A DNA stretch of 64,000 nucleotides from Stutzerimonas stutzeri (GCF_024448715.1 NZ_JAMOHZ010000001.1:434001-498000), one strand, 5' to 3'. Numbered from the stretch's first letter, positions 16,902 through 27,890 are shown. Made by a program: numbers and translations. The notes: generated by a model from the sequence alone, not told the origin.

Positions 16902-19511
16902 GTGCTTGAAGCCTATCGCAAACACGTAGAAGAGCGTGCCGCCCAGGGCGTCGTGCCCCAGCCGCTGAACGCCGAGCAGACCGCAGGCCTGGTCGAACTT
17001 CTGAAGAACCCGCCAGCCGGCGAAGAACAATTTCTCCTCGATCTGATCACCAACCGCGTTCCGGCCGGTGTGGATGAAGCTGCCTACGTCAAGGCCGGCT
17101 TCCTCGCCGCCATCGCCAAGGGTGAAGCTACCTCTCCGCTGATCAGCAAGCAGCACGCCGTAGAACTGCTGGGCACCATGCAGGGCGGCTACAACATCGT
17201 CACGCTGGTCGACCTACTGGACAACCCGGAACTGTCCGACACCACTGCTGCGCAACTCAAGCACACCCTGCTGATGTTCGACGCTTTCCACGACGTAGCC
17301 GAAAAAGCCAAGGCCGGCAATGCCAACGCCAAGGCGGTGATGCAATCCTGGGCCGAAGGCGAGTGGTTCAAGAACCGCGCACCGGTTGCCGAAAAAGTCA
17401 CCCTGACCGTCTTCAAGGTCACTGGCGAAACCAACACCGACGACCTATCTCCAGCGCCTGATGCCTGGTCGCGCCCGGACATCCCGTTGCACGCACTAGC
17501 CATGCTGAAAATGGCCCGCGACGGCATCAACCCGGACGTTCCTGGTTCGGTCGGTCCGCTCAAGCAGATGGAAGAACTAAAAGCCAAAGGCTTCCCGGTT
17601 GCCTACGTCGGCGACGTGGTCGGTACCGGTTCTTCGCGGAAGTCCGCCACCAACTCGGTGCTGTGGTTCTTCGGCGACGACATCCCGAATGTGCCGAACA
17701 AGCGCGCCGGTGGTTTCTGCTTTGGCACCAAGATCGCCCCGATCTTCTACAACACCATGGAAGACGCTGGCGCTCTGCCGATCGAGTTCGATTGCTCCGA
17801 TCTGGCGATGGGCGACGCGATCGACGTTTACCCGTACAAGGGCGAAGTCCGTCGTCATGGCAGCGATGAACTGGTTACTACGTTCGAGTTGAAAACCGAC
17901 GTCCTGCTCGACGAGGTCCGCGCTGGCGGCCGTATTCCGCTGATCATCGGTCGAGGTCTGACCGAGAAAGCGCGCGCGGAACTGGGCATGGGCCCGTCCG
18001 ATCTGTTCAAAAAGCCGGAAGCGCCTGCCGAAAGCAATAAGGGCTTCACCCTGGCACAAAAGATGGTCGGTCGCGCCTGCGGTCTGCCGGAAGGCAAAGG
18101 CATCCGTCCGGGCACCTACTGCGAGCCGAAGATGACCACCGTCGGATCCCAGGACACCACTGGCCCGATGACTCGCGACGAGCTGAAAGACCTGGCTTGC
18201 CTGGGCTTCTCTGCCGACCTGGTCATGCAGTCTTTCTGCCATACCGCTGCTTACCCGAAGCCGATCGACGTCACCACTCATCACACCCTGCCGGACTTCA
18301 TCATGACCCGCGGCGGTGTTTCCCTGCGCCCAGGTGACGGCATCATCCACAGCTGGCTGAACCGCATGCTGCTGCCGGATACCGTCGGTACCGGCGGTGA
18401 CTCGCACACCCGCTTCCCGATGGGCATTTCCTTCCCGGCCGGTTCCGGCCTGGTCGCCTTCGCTGCCGCTACCGGCGTGATGCCACTGGATATGCCGGAA
18501 TCTGTGCTAGTTCGCTTCAAGGGCAAGATGCAGCCCGGTATCACCCTGCGTGACCTGGTCCATGCGATCCCTTATTACGCCATTCAGAAAGGCCTGCTGA
18601 CCGTCGAGAAGAAAGGCAAGAAGAACATCTTCTCCGGCCGCATTCTCGAAATCGAAGGCCTGAACGAACTGACCGTCGAGCAGGCCTTCGAGTTGTCTGA
18701 CGCCTCCGCCGAGCGCTCCGCTGCAGGTTGCACCATCAAGCTGCCGGAAGCTGCGATTGCCGAATACCTGCAGTCCAACATTACCCTGCTGCGCTGGATG
18801 ATCAGCGAAGGTTACGGCGACGCTCGCACCCTGGAGCGCCGCGCTCAAGCGATGGAAGCCTGGCTGGCCAAGCCGGAGCTGCTGGCTGCCGATACTGACG
18901 CTGAATACGCTGAAATCATCGAAATCGATCTGTCCGAAGTCACCGAGCCGGTCCTCTGCGCACCGAATGATCCGGACGATGCCCGCCTGCTATCCAGCGT
19001 ACAGGGCGAGAAAATCGATGAAGTGTTCATCGGTTCTTGCATGACCAACATCGGTCACTTCCGCGCCGCTGGCAAGCTGCTGGACAAGGTCGAAGGTTCG
19101 CTGCCGACCCGCCTGTGGCTGTCGCCACCGACCAAGATGGACCAGCATCAGCTGACCGAGGAAGGCTACTACGGTATCTACGGTCGCGCTGGTGCACGCC
19201 TGGAAATGCCGGGATGCTCGCTGTGCATGGGTAACCAGGCTCGAGTGGAAACCGGTTCGACGGTGGTCTCCACGTCGACTCGTAACTTCCCCAACCGCCT
19301 GGGCGATGCCACCAACGTGTACCTGGCCTCTGCAGAATTAGCAGCGGTCGCTTCGATCCTTGGTCGACTGCCGACTGTCGAGGAGTACATGGTTTACGCA
19401 GCGCAAATCGACACCATGGCAGCAGACGTATATCGCTATCTAAGCTTCGATCAGATCGCCGAATTCCGCGAGTCCGCGGCCAAAGCCAAGATCGATGTGG
19501 TTGCCGTTTAA
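16902..19511 (+). CDS. acnB: Aconitate hydratase B
   Basis: TCA-cycle aconitase B (citrate to isocitrate), which may also act on 2-methyl-cis-aconitate in propionate breakdown. 869 residues, the normal AcnB length. The N-terminal HEAT-like domain precedes the swivel domain ([22 protein letters not shown]), which in AcnB stands at the front. The [4Fe-4S] ligands are in FCHTAAYP (Cys near 446) and [10 protein letters not shown] (near 770). The start is GTG at 16902, as the protein begins [13 protein letters not shown] long inverted repeat lies just upstream and a strong terminator just downstream. Confidence 0.97.
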   Translation: MLEAYRKHVEERAAQGVVPQPLNAEQTAGLVELLKNPPAGEEQFLLDLITNRVPAGVDEAAYVKAGFLAAIAKGEATSPLISKQHAVELLGTMQGGYNIVTLVDLLDNPELSDTTAAQLKHTLLMFDAFHDVAEKAKAGNANAKAVMQSWAEGEWFKNRAPVAEKVTLTVFKVTGETNTDDLSPAPDAWSRPDIPLHALAMLKMARDGINPDVPGSVGPLKQMEELKAKGFPVAYVGDVVGTGSSRKSATNSVLWFFGDDIPNVPNKRAGGFCFGTKIAPIFYNTMEDAGALPIEFDCSDLAMGDAIDVYPYKGEVRRHGSDELVTTFELKTDVLLDEVRAGGRIPLIIGRGLTEKARAELGMGPSDLFKKPEAPAESNKGFTLAQKMVGRACGLPEGKGIRPGTYCEPKMTTVGSQDTTGPMTRDELKDLACLGFSADLVMQSFCHTAAYPKPIDVTTHHTLPDFIMTRGGVSLRPGDGIIHSWLNRMLLPDTVGTGGDSHTRFPMGISFPAGSGLVAFAAATGVMPLDMPESVLVRFKGKMQPGITLRDLVHAIPYYAIQKGLLTVEKKGKKNIFSGRILEIEGLNELTVEQAFELSDASAERSAAGCTIKLPEAAIAEYLQSNITLLRWMISEGYGDARTLERRAQAMEAWLAKPELLAADTDAEYAEIIEIDLSEVTEPVLCAPNDPDDARLLSSVQGEKIDEVFIGSCMTNIGHFRAAGKLLDKVEGSLPTRLWLSPPTKMDQHQLTEEGYYGIYGRAGARLEMPGCSLCMGNQARVETGSTVVSTSTRNFPNRLGDATNVYLASAELAAVASILGRLPTVEEYMVYAAQIDTMAADVYRYLSFDQIAEFRESAAKAKIDVVAV

Positions 19512-19529
19512 GGCTGTAACGCTCCAATG

Positions 19530-19555
19530 AAAAAGCCCGCCTCGGCGGGCTTTTT
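19530..19555 (+). terminator. acnB terminator
   Basis: AAAAAGCCCGC-CTCG-GCGGGCTTTTT hairpin with T-run, 18 bases after the acnB stop. Confidence 0.92.
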
Positions 19556-19629
19556 CTTGTTTCGGGTTCACATCCGACAACTTATCTGCTCCAGTGGTGC
19601 GCATCGGAATTTCTATATAGGCGAGCATG

Positions 19630-19656
19630 AAAAAACCCGGCAATGCCGGGCTTTTT
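19630..19656 (-). terminator. oprF terminator
   Basis: AACCCGGC-AAT-GCCGGGCTT hairpin flanked by A and T runs. It lies 18 bases after the oprF stop on the minus strand and could act in both directions. Confidence 0.88.
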
Positions 19657-19674
19657 CATGACACTTGGCACAGA

Positions 19675-20667
19675 TTATTGAACCTGCGCTTCAACCTCAG
19701 CTTCTACGCGACGGTTGATTTGACGACCTGCATCGGTGCTGTTGTCAGCAACCGGGCGGGTTTCGCCATAACCGACCGAATCAACACGCTGGTTTTCCAC
19801 GCCGTACTGATTGACCAACACGTCGCGAACGGCCTGAGCACGACGCTCGGACAGACGCTGGTTGTACTGATCGGTACCCACCGAGTCAGTGTGACCTTCA
19901 ACGGTGGTGCTGGTCTGCGGGTATTGCTGCATGAAGTCAGCCAGATTCTTGATGTCGCTATAGCTCTCTTCACGAACACGGGCTTTGTCGAAATCGAACT
20001 TGACGTCCAACTCAACACGAACCAGTTCTGGTTCCGGCTCTGGCTCGGTATCAACGATCGGAGCCGGTGCCGGCTCAGGAGTCGGCTCGACCTGGGCGAC
20101 CTGCTGCTGTGCGCCGCCACCGAAGTTCAGACCTACGCCTACGCCTGCCATCCACTCGCTGTCGCCGGCATCGATGTTATGCATGCCGTCAACACTAGCC
20201 TTGGCAAAGAAGTTCTCGGTGAAGTAATACTTCAGACCGGCACCAATATTTGCGAACGTGCTGTGATCGCGACCGCTACGTGCAGCCTGGCCGATGCTCT
20301 GGTGAGCCATGCCAGCAGAAACGTAAGGACGCAGACCGACGCCCGGCTGGCCGAAGTGGTAGGCCGCATCAAGTGAAGTCAGGCTACCCTTGATGTTCTT
20401 GTGACCGCCGCCCGCTACCGGCTCGTCCGATGTGACGTCGTGATATTCACCATAGGACAGGCCCAGGGAGACATCGTCAGTGAGGAAATAGCTGGCGCCA
20501 GCGCCATAGAGCTCGCCTTCGTCTTCGAAGCCACGGGAGCTATCGGAGAAGTAATGCTTACCGAACGCTTCCACCTCTACTGCGCCTTGGCCTTGGGCCA
20601 GCGCGCTAACAGAAGTGGCGGCAACCAACGATCCAATTACAACGCCTAAGGTGTTTTTAAGCTTCAT
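19675..20667 (-). CDS. oprF: Major outer-membrane porin OprF (OmpA family)
   Basis: Outer-membrane porin and peptidoglycan anchor of 330 residues. The signal peptide ends at SALA (about residue 24). An N-terminal eight-stranded barrel (about 25-185) is followed by a proline/glutamate-rich hinge (EPTPEPAPAP and EPEPEPE) and a C-terminal OmpA domain with the VEGHTDSVGTDQYNQRLSERR signature. There is no cysteine anywhere, unlike P. aeruginosa OprF, whose hinge has disulphides. The start follows GGGGATT. The SigX gene is directly upstream, and SigX is known to drive oprF in pseudomonads. Confidence 0.96.
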   Translation of the reverse strand: MKLKNTLGVVIGSLVAATSVSALAQGQGAVEVEAFGKHYFSDSSRGFEDEGELYGAGASYFLTDDVSLGLSYGEYHDVTSDEPVAGGGHKNIKGSLTSLDAAYHFGQPGVGLRPYVSAGMAHQSIGQAARSGRDHSTFANIGAGLKYYFTENFFAKASVDGMHNIDAGDSEWMAGVGVGLNFGGGAQQQVAQVEPTPEPAPAPIVDTEPEPEPELVRVELDVKFDFDKARVREESYSDIKNLADFMQQYPQTSTTVEGHTDSVGTDQYNQRLSERRAQAVRDVLVNQYGVENQRVDSVGYGETRPVADNSTDAGRQINRRVEAEVEAQVQ

Positions 20668-20765
20668 CCGTAAATCCCCATCTGGTGGTTAGTATCAGAA
20701 CAATCTAAGGAAACCGGCTAACTAAGGCCCAAGCTGTTCGCTACCACTATGACAACTTCGAGCAG

Positions 20766-21356
20766 TTAAGTTTCAGCTATACCGGAAAATTTTTCGCGCA
20801 GCTTATCGAGGGCCCGCTTGTAACGCATCTTCGTTGCGCTTAGTCCCATATGCATAATGTCAGCGATCTCTTGGAACTCAAGTTCCGCTACAAATCGCAG
20901 CACGAGGATTTCGCGGTCTATCTGATTCACATGCACGAGCCAGCGCTCAAGCCCGGCCTTCTCAGTAACAACCGGACTCTTTTCTTCTGATGCTTCTTCA
21001 AGCGGATCCAGGCTCAGCGCATCGAGCAACCGTCGTTTGCGCCGCTCTTTGCGGTATTGGGTAATGCACTCGTTATAAGTAATGCTATATAGCCAGGTTT
21101 TAAACTTCGATTTCCCTTCGAAGTTCTTCAACCCGTACAGTACTTTGAGCATCACCTCTTGACATACGTCATCGGCGTCTCGGTCGTTACCCAGATAGCG
21201 GGCGCATACATTGAAAAGAGTGCGCTGATATCGCCGCATCAATTCTTCATAGGCACGCGTTATATGAAACAACTCGACATGGGCACGCTGCACCAGCTCT
21301 TCGTCAGAAAGCTGGCGTGGGTCATAGCTCATGGTGGGCGAATGGGCTTTAGTCAA
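20766..21356 (-). CDS. sigX: ECF sigma factor SigX
   Basis: Extracytoplasmic-function sigma factor controlling oprF, membrane fluidity and fatty-acid genes in pseudomonads. Region 2 is visible at MRRYQRTLFNVCARYLGN and DVCQEVMLKVLYGLKNF; region 4 at LVLRFVAELEFQEIADIMHM. With the TTG at 21356 the protein is 196 residues and its first residues (LTKAHSPTMSYDPRQL) line up with P. aeruginosa SigX as I remember it. A later ATG (21332) is the alternative. No anti-sigma gene is adjacent; CmpX and CrfX follow the usual gene order. Confidence 0.93.
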   Translation of the reverse strand: MTKAHSPTMSYDPRQLSDEELVQRAHVELFHITRAYEELMRRYQRTLFNVCARYLGNDRDADDVCQEVMLKVLYGLKNFEGKSKFKTWLYSITYNECITQYRKERRKRRLLDALSLDPLEEASEEKSPVVTEKAGLERWLVHVNQIDREILVLRFVAELEFQEIADIMHMGLSATKMRYKRALDKLREKFSGIAET

Positions 21357-21441
21357 GACGCTTCGAACCGGCAATCATGGTCGTGGCCACCGTTCACGGG
21401 AACCAGCGAAAAGGGGCGGCGCACTTTAGCAGATACCGAGC

Positions 21442-22272
21442 CTAACGGCTGCCGACACGCTGCTCCAGCAGAACTCTATTTGCAATCGAAACCAATTCGC
21501 CATCATCGGTAAGCAGCAAGGTTTTCGCTGTTCCGATTTCCTCGATTTCACCGCTCAGATCCAAGCCTTCGAGCCTGACGCGCTGCCCCACTTCGTAAAG
21601 TTCACGTACATAGATGCCAGCAAGAATCTGGCTGACCAGTTCGCGACTGCCCAAGCCAAGAGCCAGCGCAACGGCGAGCCCGACGGAGATCAGGGCGATG
21701 GCGATCACGTAATTGAGCAGCTCGGTCTTCACTTCCAGCTGACCAATGGCGACCGAGATGCTGATGATGATCACAAGCCCTTGGGCCATTCGTCCAAGGC
21801 CGCTGGCATACTCAAGGCCTACACCTTCTGCAGCGCCTCGCACCAGGCCGCTGGCCAACTGCGCCAACAACACACCGGCAAGCAGGATAAGCGCTGCCCC
21901 AAATACCTTCGGCACGTAAAGCGCCAGCATATCGAGGACCGCCGACACCCGTGCCAACCCAAGGGATTCGGCAGCCGACACGAGGAAAATCAGCAGTACA
22001 AACCAGTACACGGTCCTGCCGATCAAGGCGGAAACTGGCATACGGATCCCAGCACGGCCAAGCAGCTTGGTCACACCCGTACCAGCTACCAGCCGATCGA
22101 GACCTACCTTTGCCAGCACTTTTGAGAGCAATGCGTCTAGTAATTTGGCGACTACGAACCCGACCGCCACAACCAGCAACGCACCAAACAAACGTGGAAT
22201 GAAAGCAGCAATTGGCGCCCAAAGTGCGCTCATTGCACCTATCAGGCTTTGGCTCCAGGGATCGAGTTCCAT
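21442..22272 (-). CDS. cmpX: CmpX, mechanosensitive-channel-like inner-membrane protein
   Basis: Membrane protein of 276 residues with four or five hydrophobic helices in the first 200 residues, then a short soluble MscS-like domain (about 205-276, DLSGEIEEIGTAKTLLLTDDGELVSIANR). It belongs to the conserved TM-helix/MscS-related family called CmpX in P. aeruginosa. It is encoded 2 bases after crfX and ahead of sigX, and loss of cmpX is known to affect SigX activity, so a sensing role in envelope stress is plausible. Confidence 0.88.
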   Translation of the reverse strand: MELDPWSQSLIGAMSALWAPIAAFIPRLFGALLVVAVGFVVAKLLDALLSKVLAKVGLDRLVAGTGVTKLLGRAGIRMPVSALIGRTVYWFVLLIFLVSAAESLGLARVSAVLDMLALYVPKVFGAALILLAGVLLAQLASGLVRGAAEGVGLEYASGLGRMAQGLVIIISISVAIGQLEVKTELLNYVIAIALISVGLAVALALGLGSRELVSQILAGIYVRELYEVGQRVRLEGLDLSGEIEEIGTAKTLLLTDDGELVSIANRVLLEQRVGSR

Positions 22273-22274
22273 GA

Positions 22275-22517
22275 TCAGTCAGCCTTATCGAAAGAAGAAT
22301 TGGGCGAGAGGCGACGCGTTACCGCCGAGGTATGCGGAGTGCGGCTGCTAAGTGCGATCAGTACTGCATGGAGCCAATGGCCCATCAGGCCGAACAGGTC
22401 GCCCGCACCAACCTGGCGGTTGGCAGTTTTCAGAACACGGTCCAGACAGGCATCGTCATCCCGTGCCGGCTGCTCATTGAGCATGTTCCGCAGCGACTCT
22501 TCAAAGGGATCGCGCAT
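22275..22517 (-). CDS. crfX: CrfX small protein
   Basis: Small protein of 80 residues matching the CrfX family by sequence and by position beside cmpX. The ATG at 22517 is preferred because GAGGTG lies 4 bases upstream; a GTG two codons earlier would overlap that site. No membrane segment is clear except the moderately hydrophobic LFGLMGHWLHAVLIALS (about 44-60). Function unknown. Confidence 0.75.
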   Translation of the reverse strand: MRDPFEESLRNMLNEQPARDDDACLDRVLKTANRQVGAGDLFGLMGHWLHAVLIALSSRTPHTSAVTRRLSPNSSFDKAD

Positions 22518-22572
22518 GTTCACCTCGCTAAACTATCTGACCTAGACGGCATGTAGGCGCAGGCAGTCACAT

Positions 22573-23568
22573 TCACACCCATTTCAGGCGCCGGAAAACC
22601 CACCACTGAAACCCCGCAACCGCGGCAATCATTGCGCAAGCCAAGGCGAAACCGTACGAATTCTCCGATCCAGGAATGCCACCAACGTTGATTCCAAGCA
22701 GTCCGGTAAGAAAGCTCATCGGCAGGAAGAAGCCGGTGATAATGCCAAGCAAGTACATGGTTCTGTTCATGCGTTCACGCATGCGCCGCTCTTCCGCCTC
22801 GAGAACCAGGTTGGCCCGTTCACGTACCAATTCCAGCTCTTCGAGATAGCGGATCAGGCGGTTGCTCAGCTCATTCCAGTAGTCCGTGTCGTCTTCGACG
22901 AACCAGGGCAGCCGATTACGAGTTAATTGACCATATATCTCGCGCTGAGGCAGCAGAAAACGGCGTAGACTTGCGGCTTGCCGGCGCAGCGTGAGCATTT
23001 TGTCCTGAGGCGGCGTGTAACGCTCATCGGTTTCGATGCGGTCCTCTTCCGCGTCCAGTTTCTCAGTCAGGACCGCAACCAGATCATCTACTCGATCAGT
23101 AAGCGCATCAGCCAGACCGAGCAGTATCTCCGAAGAAGTCTTCGGCCCAACACCAGCCTCCAACTGTTGAATAACCGCCTCGGTGGAGCGCAGCGGACGC
23201 AAACGCAGAGTGATGACCCGACGCGCACCGGCGAATACTCTCAACGAGACCATGTCCTCCGGCTCGGCGTCAGGATTGAGGTTAACTCCGCGAAGAAACA
23301 GCAGCAGCTCGTCGCCAGGCAACGCAAGCGACCGCGGCCTTGTGTTCTCTTCCAGTAGAACGTCGCAAGCGAAAGCACTTAGTCCGCTGCGCGTGCGTAG
23401 CCAGCTCTGAGCGGCGGGCTGGCTACGATCCCAGTGGAGCCAAAGGCTCTCCGCCTCGCTCAGTTCTAGAGCAGCAAGATCGGTATAAGCGATCTGACGT
23501 GCCCCGCCGCGCCCATCCAGCACCAAGGCGTGCAGCAACCCTGATTGGGCATTATCCTCAGACAGCAT
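22573..23568 (-). CDS. cmaX: CmaX, CorA-family metal transporter
   Basis: CorA-type divalent-cation channel of 331 residues. A long cytoplasmic N-terminal domain with acidic helices is followed by two C-terminal transmembrane helices (about 268-290 and 302-322). The signature loop here reads GINVGGIPGSENSYGF, a zinc/ZntB-like variant rather than the GMN of classical CorA, so zinc efflux or cobalt transport is as likely as magnesium uptake. The ATG at 23568 has GAGGCG upstream. Confidence 0.85.
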   Translation of the reverse strand: MLSEDNAQSGLLHALVLDGRGGARQIAYTDLAALELSEAESLWLHWDRSQPAAQSWLRTRSGLSAFACDVLLEENTRPRSLALPGDELLLFLRGVNLNPDAEPEDMVSLRVFAGARRVITLRLRPLRSTEAVIQQLEAGVGPKTSSEILLGLADALTDRVDDLVAVLTEKLDAEEDRIETDERYTPPQDKMLTLRRQAASLRRFLLPQREIYGQLTRNRLPWFVEDDTDYWNELSNRLIRYLEELELVRERANLVLEAEERRMRERMNRTMYLLGIITGFFLPMSFLTGLLGINVGGIPGSENSYGFALACAMIAAVAGFQWWVFRRLKWV

Positions 23569-23587
23569 CTTCGCCTCTTCAAACTGC

Positions 23588-23610
23588 AAAAAGCCCGGCA
23601 AAGCCGGGCT
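23588..23610 (-). terminator. rraA terminator
   Basis: On the minus strand AGCCCGGC-TTT-GCCGGGCT is followed by TTTTT, 22 bases after the rraA stop. It separates rraA from the downstream cmaX gene. Confidence 0.85.
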
Positions 23611-23631
23611 CGGGTAACCGAAAAGCTCGAA

Positions 23632-24120
23632 TCAGCCCGGTATTTTCAGAGATTCAGGCGAAACCAGAATGCCATTGTTATCGGCATATATGTATTCACC
23701 AGGGCGAAACGTCACGCCACAAAAAGTCACCGGAATATTCAGGTCGCCAACACCGCGCTTATCGGTTTTCATCGGATGGCTGGCAAGCGCCTGGACGCCG
23801 AGCTCAGTCTGTGCAATGACATCCACATCACGGATGCAACCGTAGATGACCATTCCTTCCCAGCCATTGCGGGCAGCCTTCTCGGCCAGCATATCGCCCA
23901 ACAGCGCACGCCGCAGCGATCCGCCACCATCCACCACCAGAACCTTGCCGGTACCCTCTACGTCAACCTGCTCCCTAACCAGCGAGTTGTCCTCGAAGCA
24001 TTTGATGGTGACGATCTGTCCGCCGAACGAATCGCGGCCGCCAAAATTGCTGAAGATCGGCTCGACAACCTGAACCAGGTCAGGATAGGCATCGCACAGA
24101 TCAGGGGTGACGTATTGCAT
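23632..24120 (-). CDS. rraA: RraA-like protein (regulator of RNase E activity / 4-hydroxy-4-methyl-2-oxoglutarate aldolase fold)
   Basis: Trimeric RraA family protein of 162 residues. The family motifs are [24 protein letters not shown], with the core [23 protein letters not shown] around 70-92, and [15 protein letters not shown] near 95-110. In E. coli RraA inhibits RNase E; some homologues are metal-dependent aldolases, and the sequence alone does not settle which. The ATG at 24120 has a strong AAGGAGG site 5 bases upstream. Confidence 0.88.
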   Translation of the reverse strand: MQYVTPDLCDAYPDLVQVVEPIFSNFGGRDSFGGQIVTIKCFEDNSLVREQVDVEGTGKVLVVDGGGSLRRALLGDMLAEKAARNGWEGMVIYGCIRDVDVIAQTELGVQALASHPMKTDKRGVGDLNIPVTFCGVTFRPGEYIYADNNGILVSPESLKIPG

Positions 24121-24286
24121 AAAACCTCCTTCTCGCATAACCGTTTCGAACCTCGACGCCAGCCCAGCCACCGTCGCAAACCAACGGACCTCCCGTGAAG
24201 GCATCAACTTGAAGCCGTCGGCGCCTGGGACAATCCAGGAACCGCAAAGATCGCATGCAACAAAACATGCGCTCTTCGCTTCAAGG

Positions 24287-24317
24287 AAAAAGGGGCGGAA
24301 GATCCGCCCCTTTTTTT
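24287..24317. terminator. ppsA terminator
   Basis: GGGGCGG-AAGAT-CCGCCCC hairpin with A-run on the left and T-run on the right. It lies 10 bases after the ppsA stop on the minus strand. Confidence 0.88.
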
Positions 24318-24327
24318 GCCTGCGAGA

Positions 24328-26700
24328 TCAGTCGATCTCGGCATCCGCCAGGAAGAACCAAGTATCCAGAACCGAGTCCGGATTCAACGAAACGCTTTCG
24401 ATGCCCTGCTCCATCAACCACTTGGCCAGGTCCGGATGATCGGAAGGACCCTGACCGCAAATACCGATGTATTTGCCCGCCTTGTTGCAGGCTTCGATCG
24501 CGTTGGCCAGCAGCTTCTTGACCGCCGGATTACGTTCGTCGAATAGGTGCGCGATGATGCCCGAGTCGCGATCCAACCCCAGGGTCAGCTGAGTCATGTC
24601 GTTGGAGCCGATGGAAAAGCCGTCGAAGAATTCGAGGAACTCGTCAGCCAGCAACGCATTGGACGGCAGCTCGCACATCATGATGATGCGCAGGCCGTTC
24701 TCGCCACGCTTGAGGCCGAACTGGCCGAGGATATCGATGACCTGCGACGCCTCGCCCAGGGTGCGCACGAAGGGCACCATCAGCTCGACGTTGGTTAGCC
24801 CCATCTCGTCGCGGACCTTGCGCATTGCGCGGCATTCGAGCTCGAAGCAGTCACGGAAGGATTCACTGATATAGCGCGAAGCGCCGCGGAAGCCGAGCAT
24901 CGGGTTTTCTTCTTCCGGCTCGTAGAGCTTGCCGCCGATCAGGTTGGCATACTCATTGGACTTGAAGTCCGACAGCCGCACGATGACCTTCTTCGGCCAG
25001 AACGCAGCGGCCAGGGTGCTCACGCCCTCGACCAGCTTCTCGACGTAGAAATCGACTGGATCGCCGTAACCGGCAATGCGCTTCTCAACGCTACCCTTGA
25101 CGTCGGCTGGCAGCCCATCGAAGTTGAGCAGAGCCTTCGGATGAACCCCGATCATGCGGTTAATGATGAATTCAAGGCGAGCCAGACCGACGCCTTCGTT
25201 CGGCAACTGGGCGAAATCAAATGCGCGATCCGGGTTTCCGACGTTCATCATGATCTTGAACGGCAGCTCAGGCATGGCGTCGATGGAGTTCTGGCGAATA
25301 TCGAAGCCCAGCTCGCCCTCGAAGATCAGGCCAGTGTCGCCTTCGGCGCAGGTGACAGTGACACGCTGGCCATCCTTCAGCAGTTCAGTGGCATTGCCGC
25401 AACCCACGACCGCCGGGATGCCCAGCTCACGTGCAATGATCGCCGCGTGGCAGGTACGACCGCCGCGGTTGGTGACGATGGCGCTGGCGCGCTTCATCAC
25501 CGGCTCCCAGTCCGGATCGGTCATGTCCGACACCAGAACGTCGCCCGGCTGAACCTTGTCCATTTCCGAAACGTCACGAATGATCTTCACCGGGCCCGCG
25601 CCGATACGCTGACCAATAGCGCGACCTTCGACCAGCACAGTACCTTTTTCCTTGAGCAGGTAGCGCTCCATGACGTTGGCGCTGGTGCGACTTTTCACCG
25701 TCTCGGGGCGAGCCTGAACGATGTAAAGCTGACCATCATCACCATCCTTGGCCCACTCGATATCCATCGGGCGGCCGTAGTGTTTCTCGATGATCATTGC
25801 CTGGCGGGCCAGGTTGCTGACTTCCTCGTCGGTGAGGCAGAAGCGCATGCGTTCGGCCTGATCGACATCGACGGTCTTGACCGACTTGCCGGCGCTGGCT
25901 TCTTCGCCGTAGATCATCTTTATCGCCTTGCTACCCAGATTGCGGCGCAAGATTGCCGGGCGGCCTGCTTCGAGGGTGTGCTTGTGCACGTAGAATTCGT
26001 CGGGGTTGACTGCACCCTGCACGACGGTCTCGCCCAGGCCGTAGGCACCGGTGATGAAGACCACGTCACGGAAGCCGGATTCGGTGTCCAGCGTGAACAT
26101 CACGCCGGCAGTGCCGGTTTCGGAGCGCACCATACGCTGCACACCGGCGGACAGGGCGACCAGCTTGTGGTCGAAGCCCTGATGCACGCGATAGGCAATG
26201 GCACGGTCATTGAACAGTGAGGCGAAAACTTCCTTGGCCGCGCGGATCACGTTGTCCACGCCACGGATATTGAGGAAGGTTTCCTGCTGACCCGCGAAGG
26301 AGGCATCCGGCAGGTCTTCGGCGGTTGCCGAAGAGCGGACCGCGACTGCCATTTGTTCATTGCCAGCAGCCATTTCGGCGAATGCGGTACGGATGTCGGC
26401 GTCCAGCTTGGGCGGAAATTCAGCCTCCATGACCCAACCGCGAATCTGCGAGCCGGCTTTGGCGAGGGCGTTGACGTCGTCCACGTCCAGCGCATCGAGA
26501 AGCGCATGGATTTGCTCGTTGAGACCGCTGAGCTCCATGAAATCACGATAGGCCTGGGCCGTAGTGGCGAAACCACCAGGTACCGAAACACCCGCACCTG
26601 CGAGGTTGCTGATCATCTCGCCCAGGGAGGCGTTCTTGCCCCCTACACGCTCAACGTCATGATTGCCGAGCTTATCGAGGGAAACTACGTACTCTACCAA
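24328..26700 (-). CDS. ppsA: Phosphoenolpyruvate synthase
   Basis: Gluconeogenic enzyme making PEP from pyruvate and ATP; 790 residues, full length. Domains in order: N-terminal ATP-binding domain ([10 protein letters not shown] near 20, [24 protein letters not shown] near 113), the swivelling phosphohistidine domain with [21 protein letters not shown] (catalytic His near 422), and the C-terminal TIM barrel with the [12 protein letters not shown] and [10 protein letters not shown] segments. It is divergent from ppsR, its own regulator, with 156 bases between the starts. Confidence 0.97.
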   Translation of the reverse strand: MVEYVVSLDKLGNHDVERVGGKNASLGEMISNLAGAGVSVPGGFATTAQAYRDFMELSGLNEQIHALLDALDVDDVNALAKAGSQIRGWVMEAEFPPKLDADIRTAFAEMAAGNEQMAVAVRSSATAEDLPDASFAGQQETFLNIRGVDNVIRAAKEVFASLFNDRAIAYRVHQGFDHKLVALSAGVQRMVRSETGTAGVMFTLDTESGFRDVVFITGAYGLGETVVQGAVNPDEFYVHKHTLEAGRPAILRRNLGSKAIKMIYGEEASAGKSVKTVDVDQAERMRFCLTDEEVSNLARQAMIIEKHYGRPMDIEWAKDGDDGQLYIVQARPETVKSRTSANVMERYLLKEKGTVLVEGRAIGQRIGAGPVKIIRDVSEMDKVQPGDVLVSDMTDPDWEPVMKRASAIVTNRGGRTCHAAIIARELGIPAVVGCGNATELLKDGQRVTVTCAEGDTGLIFEGELGFDIRQNSIDAMPELPFKIMMNVGNPDRAFDFAQLPNEGVGLARLEFIINRMIGVHPKALLNFDGLPADVKGSVEKRIAGYGDPVDFYVEKLVEGVSTLAAAFWPKKVIVRLSDFKSNEYANLIGGKLYEPEEENPMLGFRGASRYISESFRDCFELECRAMRKVRDEMGLTNVELMVPFVRTLGEASQVIDILGQFGLKRGENGLRIIMMCELPSNALLADEFLEFFDGFSIGSNDMTQLTLGLDRDSGIIAHLFDERNPAVKKLLANAIEACNKAGKYIGICGQGPSDHPDLAKWLMEQGIESVSLNPDSVLDTWFFLADAEID

Positions 26701-26856
26701 GGTGATCTCTCCACGTTATGTTGGAAACTCGGTTCGTGCCCATCCGCGGCACGTTGGCCTGGCCCTGCGAAATAAGTAACAATGCCCGCCAATCGAGGCT
26801 CGGCGAAGGGGCCTACTATAGCTGAGAACCGTTCTTGACTTAAGGTCCCAGACGCA

Positions 26857-27675
26857 ATGAAACGAACTGCATTTTTTATATCCGACGGCACCGGGATTAC
26901 GGCCGAAACACTCGGCCAAAGCCTGTTGGCGCAGTTCGAAACGATCAATTTCACCAAGCTCACCCGGCCGTATATCGATACGGCCGAAAAAGCGCGGGCA
27001 ATGGTACAGCAAATCAATAAAGCGGCGGAAAGCGACGGTGCCCGCCCGATCATATTCGATACGCTGGTGAACCAGGAGATTCGCGACATCCTGGCTGAGT
27101 CCAATGGCTTCATGATCGACATTTTTTCGTCCTTCCTTGCTCCGCTGGAACATGAACTGATGTCACGCTCCTCCTATTCGGTCGGCAAATCCCATTCGAT
27201 CAGCCATAACGCCAATTACATGGAGCGAATCGACGCGGTCAACTTCGCCCTGGACAACGATGACGGTGCCCGCACGCACTATTACGACAAGGCAGATCTG
27301 ATTTTGGTCGGTGTTTCCCGGTGCGGCAAAACGCCCACCTGTCTGTACATGGCGATGCAGTACGGCATCCGGGCAGCCAACTATCCGCTGACCGAAGACG
27401 ACATGGAGCGCCTGCAACTTCCGACCGCTCTCAAAACCCACCGCGACAAGCTGTTCGGCCTGACAATCGACCCGGATCGCCTGACCGCCATCCGCAACGA
27501 GCGCAAGCCGAACAGTCGTTATGCCAGCTTCGCGCAGTGCGAATTCGAGGTTCGCGAGGTGGAAAATCTCTTCCGCCGCGAGAACATCAACTACATCAAC
27601 TCCACACATTTCTCGGTGGAAGAGATATCTGCCAAGATTCTTGTCGAGAAAGGCGTCGAGCGCCGACTCAAATAA
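26857..27675 (+). CDS. ppsR: PEP synthase regulatory protein (bifunctional kinase/pyrophosphorylase, DUF299)
   Basis: Protein of 272 residues that inactivates PEP synthase by ADP-dependent phosphorylation and reactivates it by phosphate-dependent cleavage. Hallmarks are the N-terminal [18 protein letters not shown] and the P-loop [13 protein letters not shown] near 152-164. Its position, divergent from ppsA, fits the pairing known in many bacteria. Confidence 0.95.
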   Translation: MKRTAFFISDGTGITAETLGQSLLAQFETINFTKLTRPYIDTAEKARAMVQQINKAAESDGARPIIFDTLVNQEIRDILAESNGFMIDIFSSFLAPLEHELMSRSSYSVGKSHSISHNANYMERIDAVNFALDNDDGARTHYYDKADLILVGVSRCGKTPTCLYMAMQYGIRAANYPLTEDDMERLQLPTALKTHRDKLFGLTIDPDRLTAIRNERKPNSRYASFAQCEFEVREVENLFRRENINYINSTHFSVEEISAKILVEKGVERRLK

Positions 27676-27770
27676 GTGCCGTTTCGCTAGACAACGAAAA
27701 ATCCGCTTAGTGCGTAGTGCTGTTCACTTTAGGCGGTTCGGCAAAACACCACGGCGTAATGGCCCTGCTT

Positions 27771-27831
27771 TAGGAACGAGCTTGCTCACGAAGCTTTGCG
27801 TGGCCTGGTTCGCGAGCAAGCTCGTTCCTAC
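27771..27831. repeat. Pair of REP sequences (BIME)
   Basis: TAGGAACGAGCTTGCTC (27771-27787) is inverted at GAGCAAGCTCGTTCCTA (27815-27831). This is the familiar Pseudomonas REP consensus, arranged head to head around a 27-base spacer. It lies between ppsR and the end of the prp operon. Confidence 0.85.
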
Positions 27832-27857
27832 GGAGCAGTGGAATTCGCTTAGGCCAG

Positions 27858-27890
27858 AAAAAACGCCGCAACCCTGCACAGGGTGCGGCG
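27858..27890 (-). terminator. Terminator of the prp operon
   Basis: On the minus strand CGCCGCACCCTG pairs with CAGGGT-TGCGGCG, followed by TTTTTT. It lies about 87 bases after the prpF stop; nothing else on this strand needs it. Confidence 0.75.
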
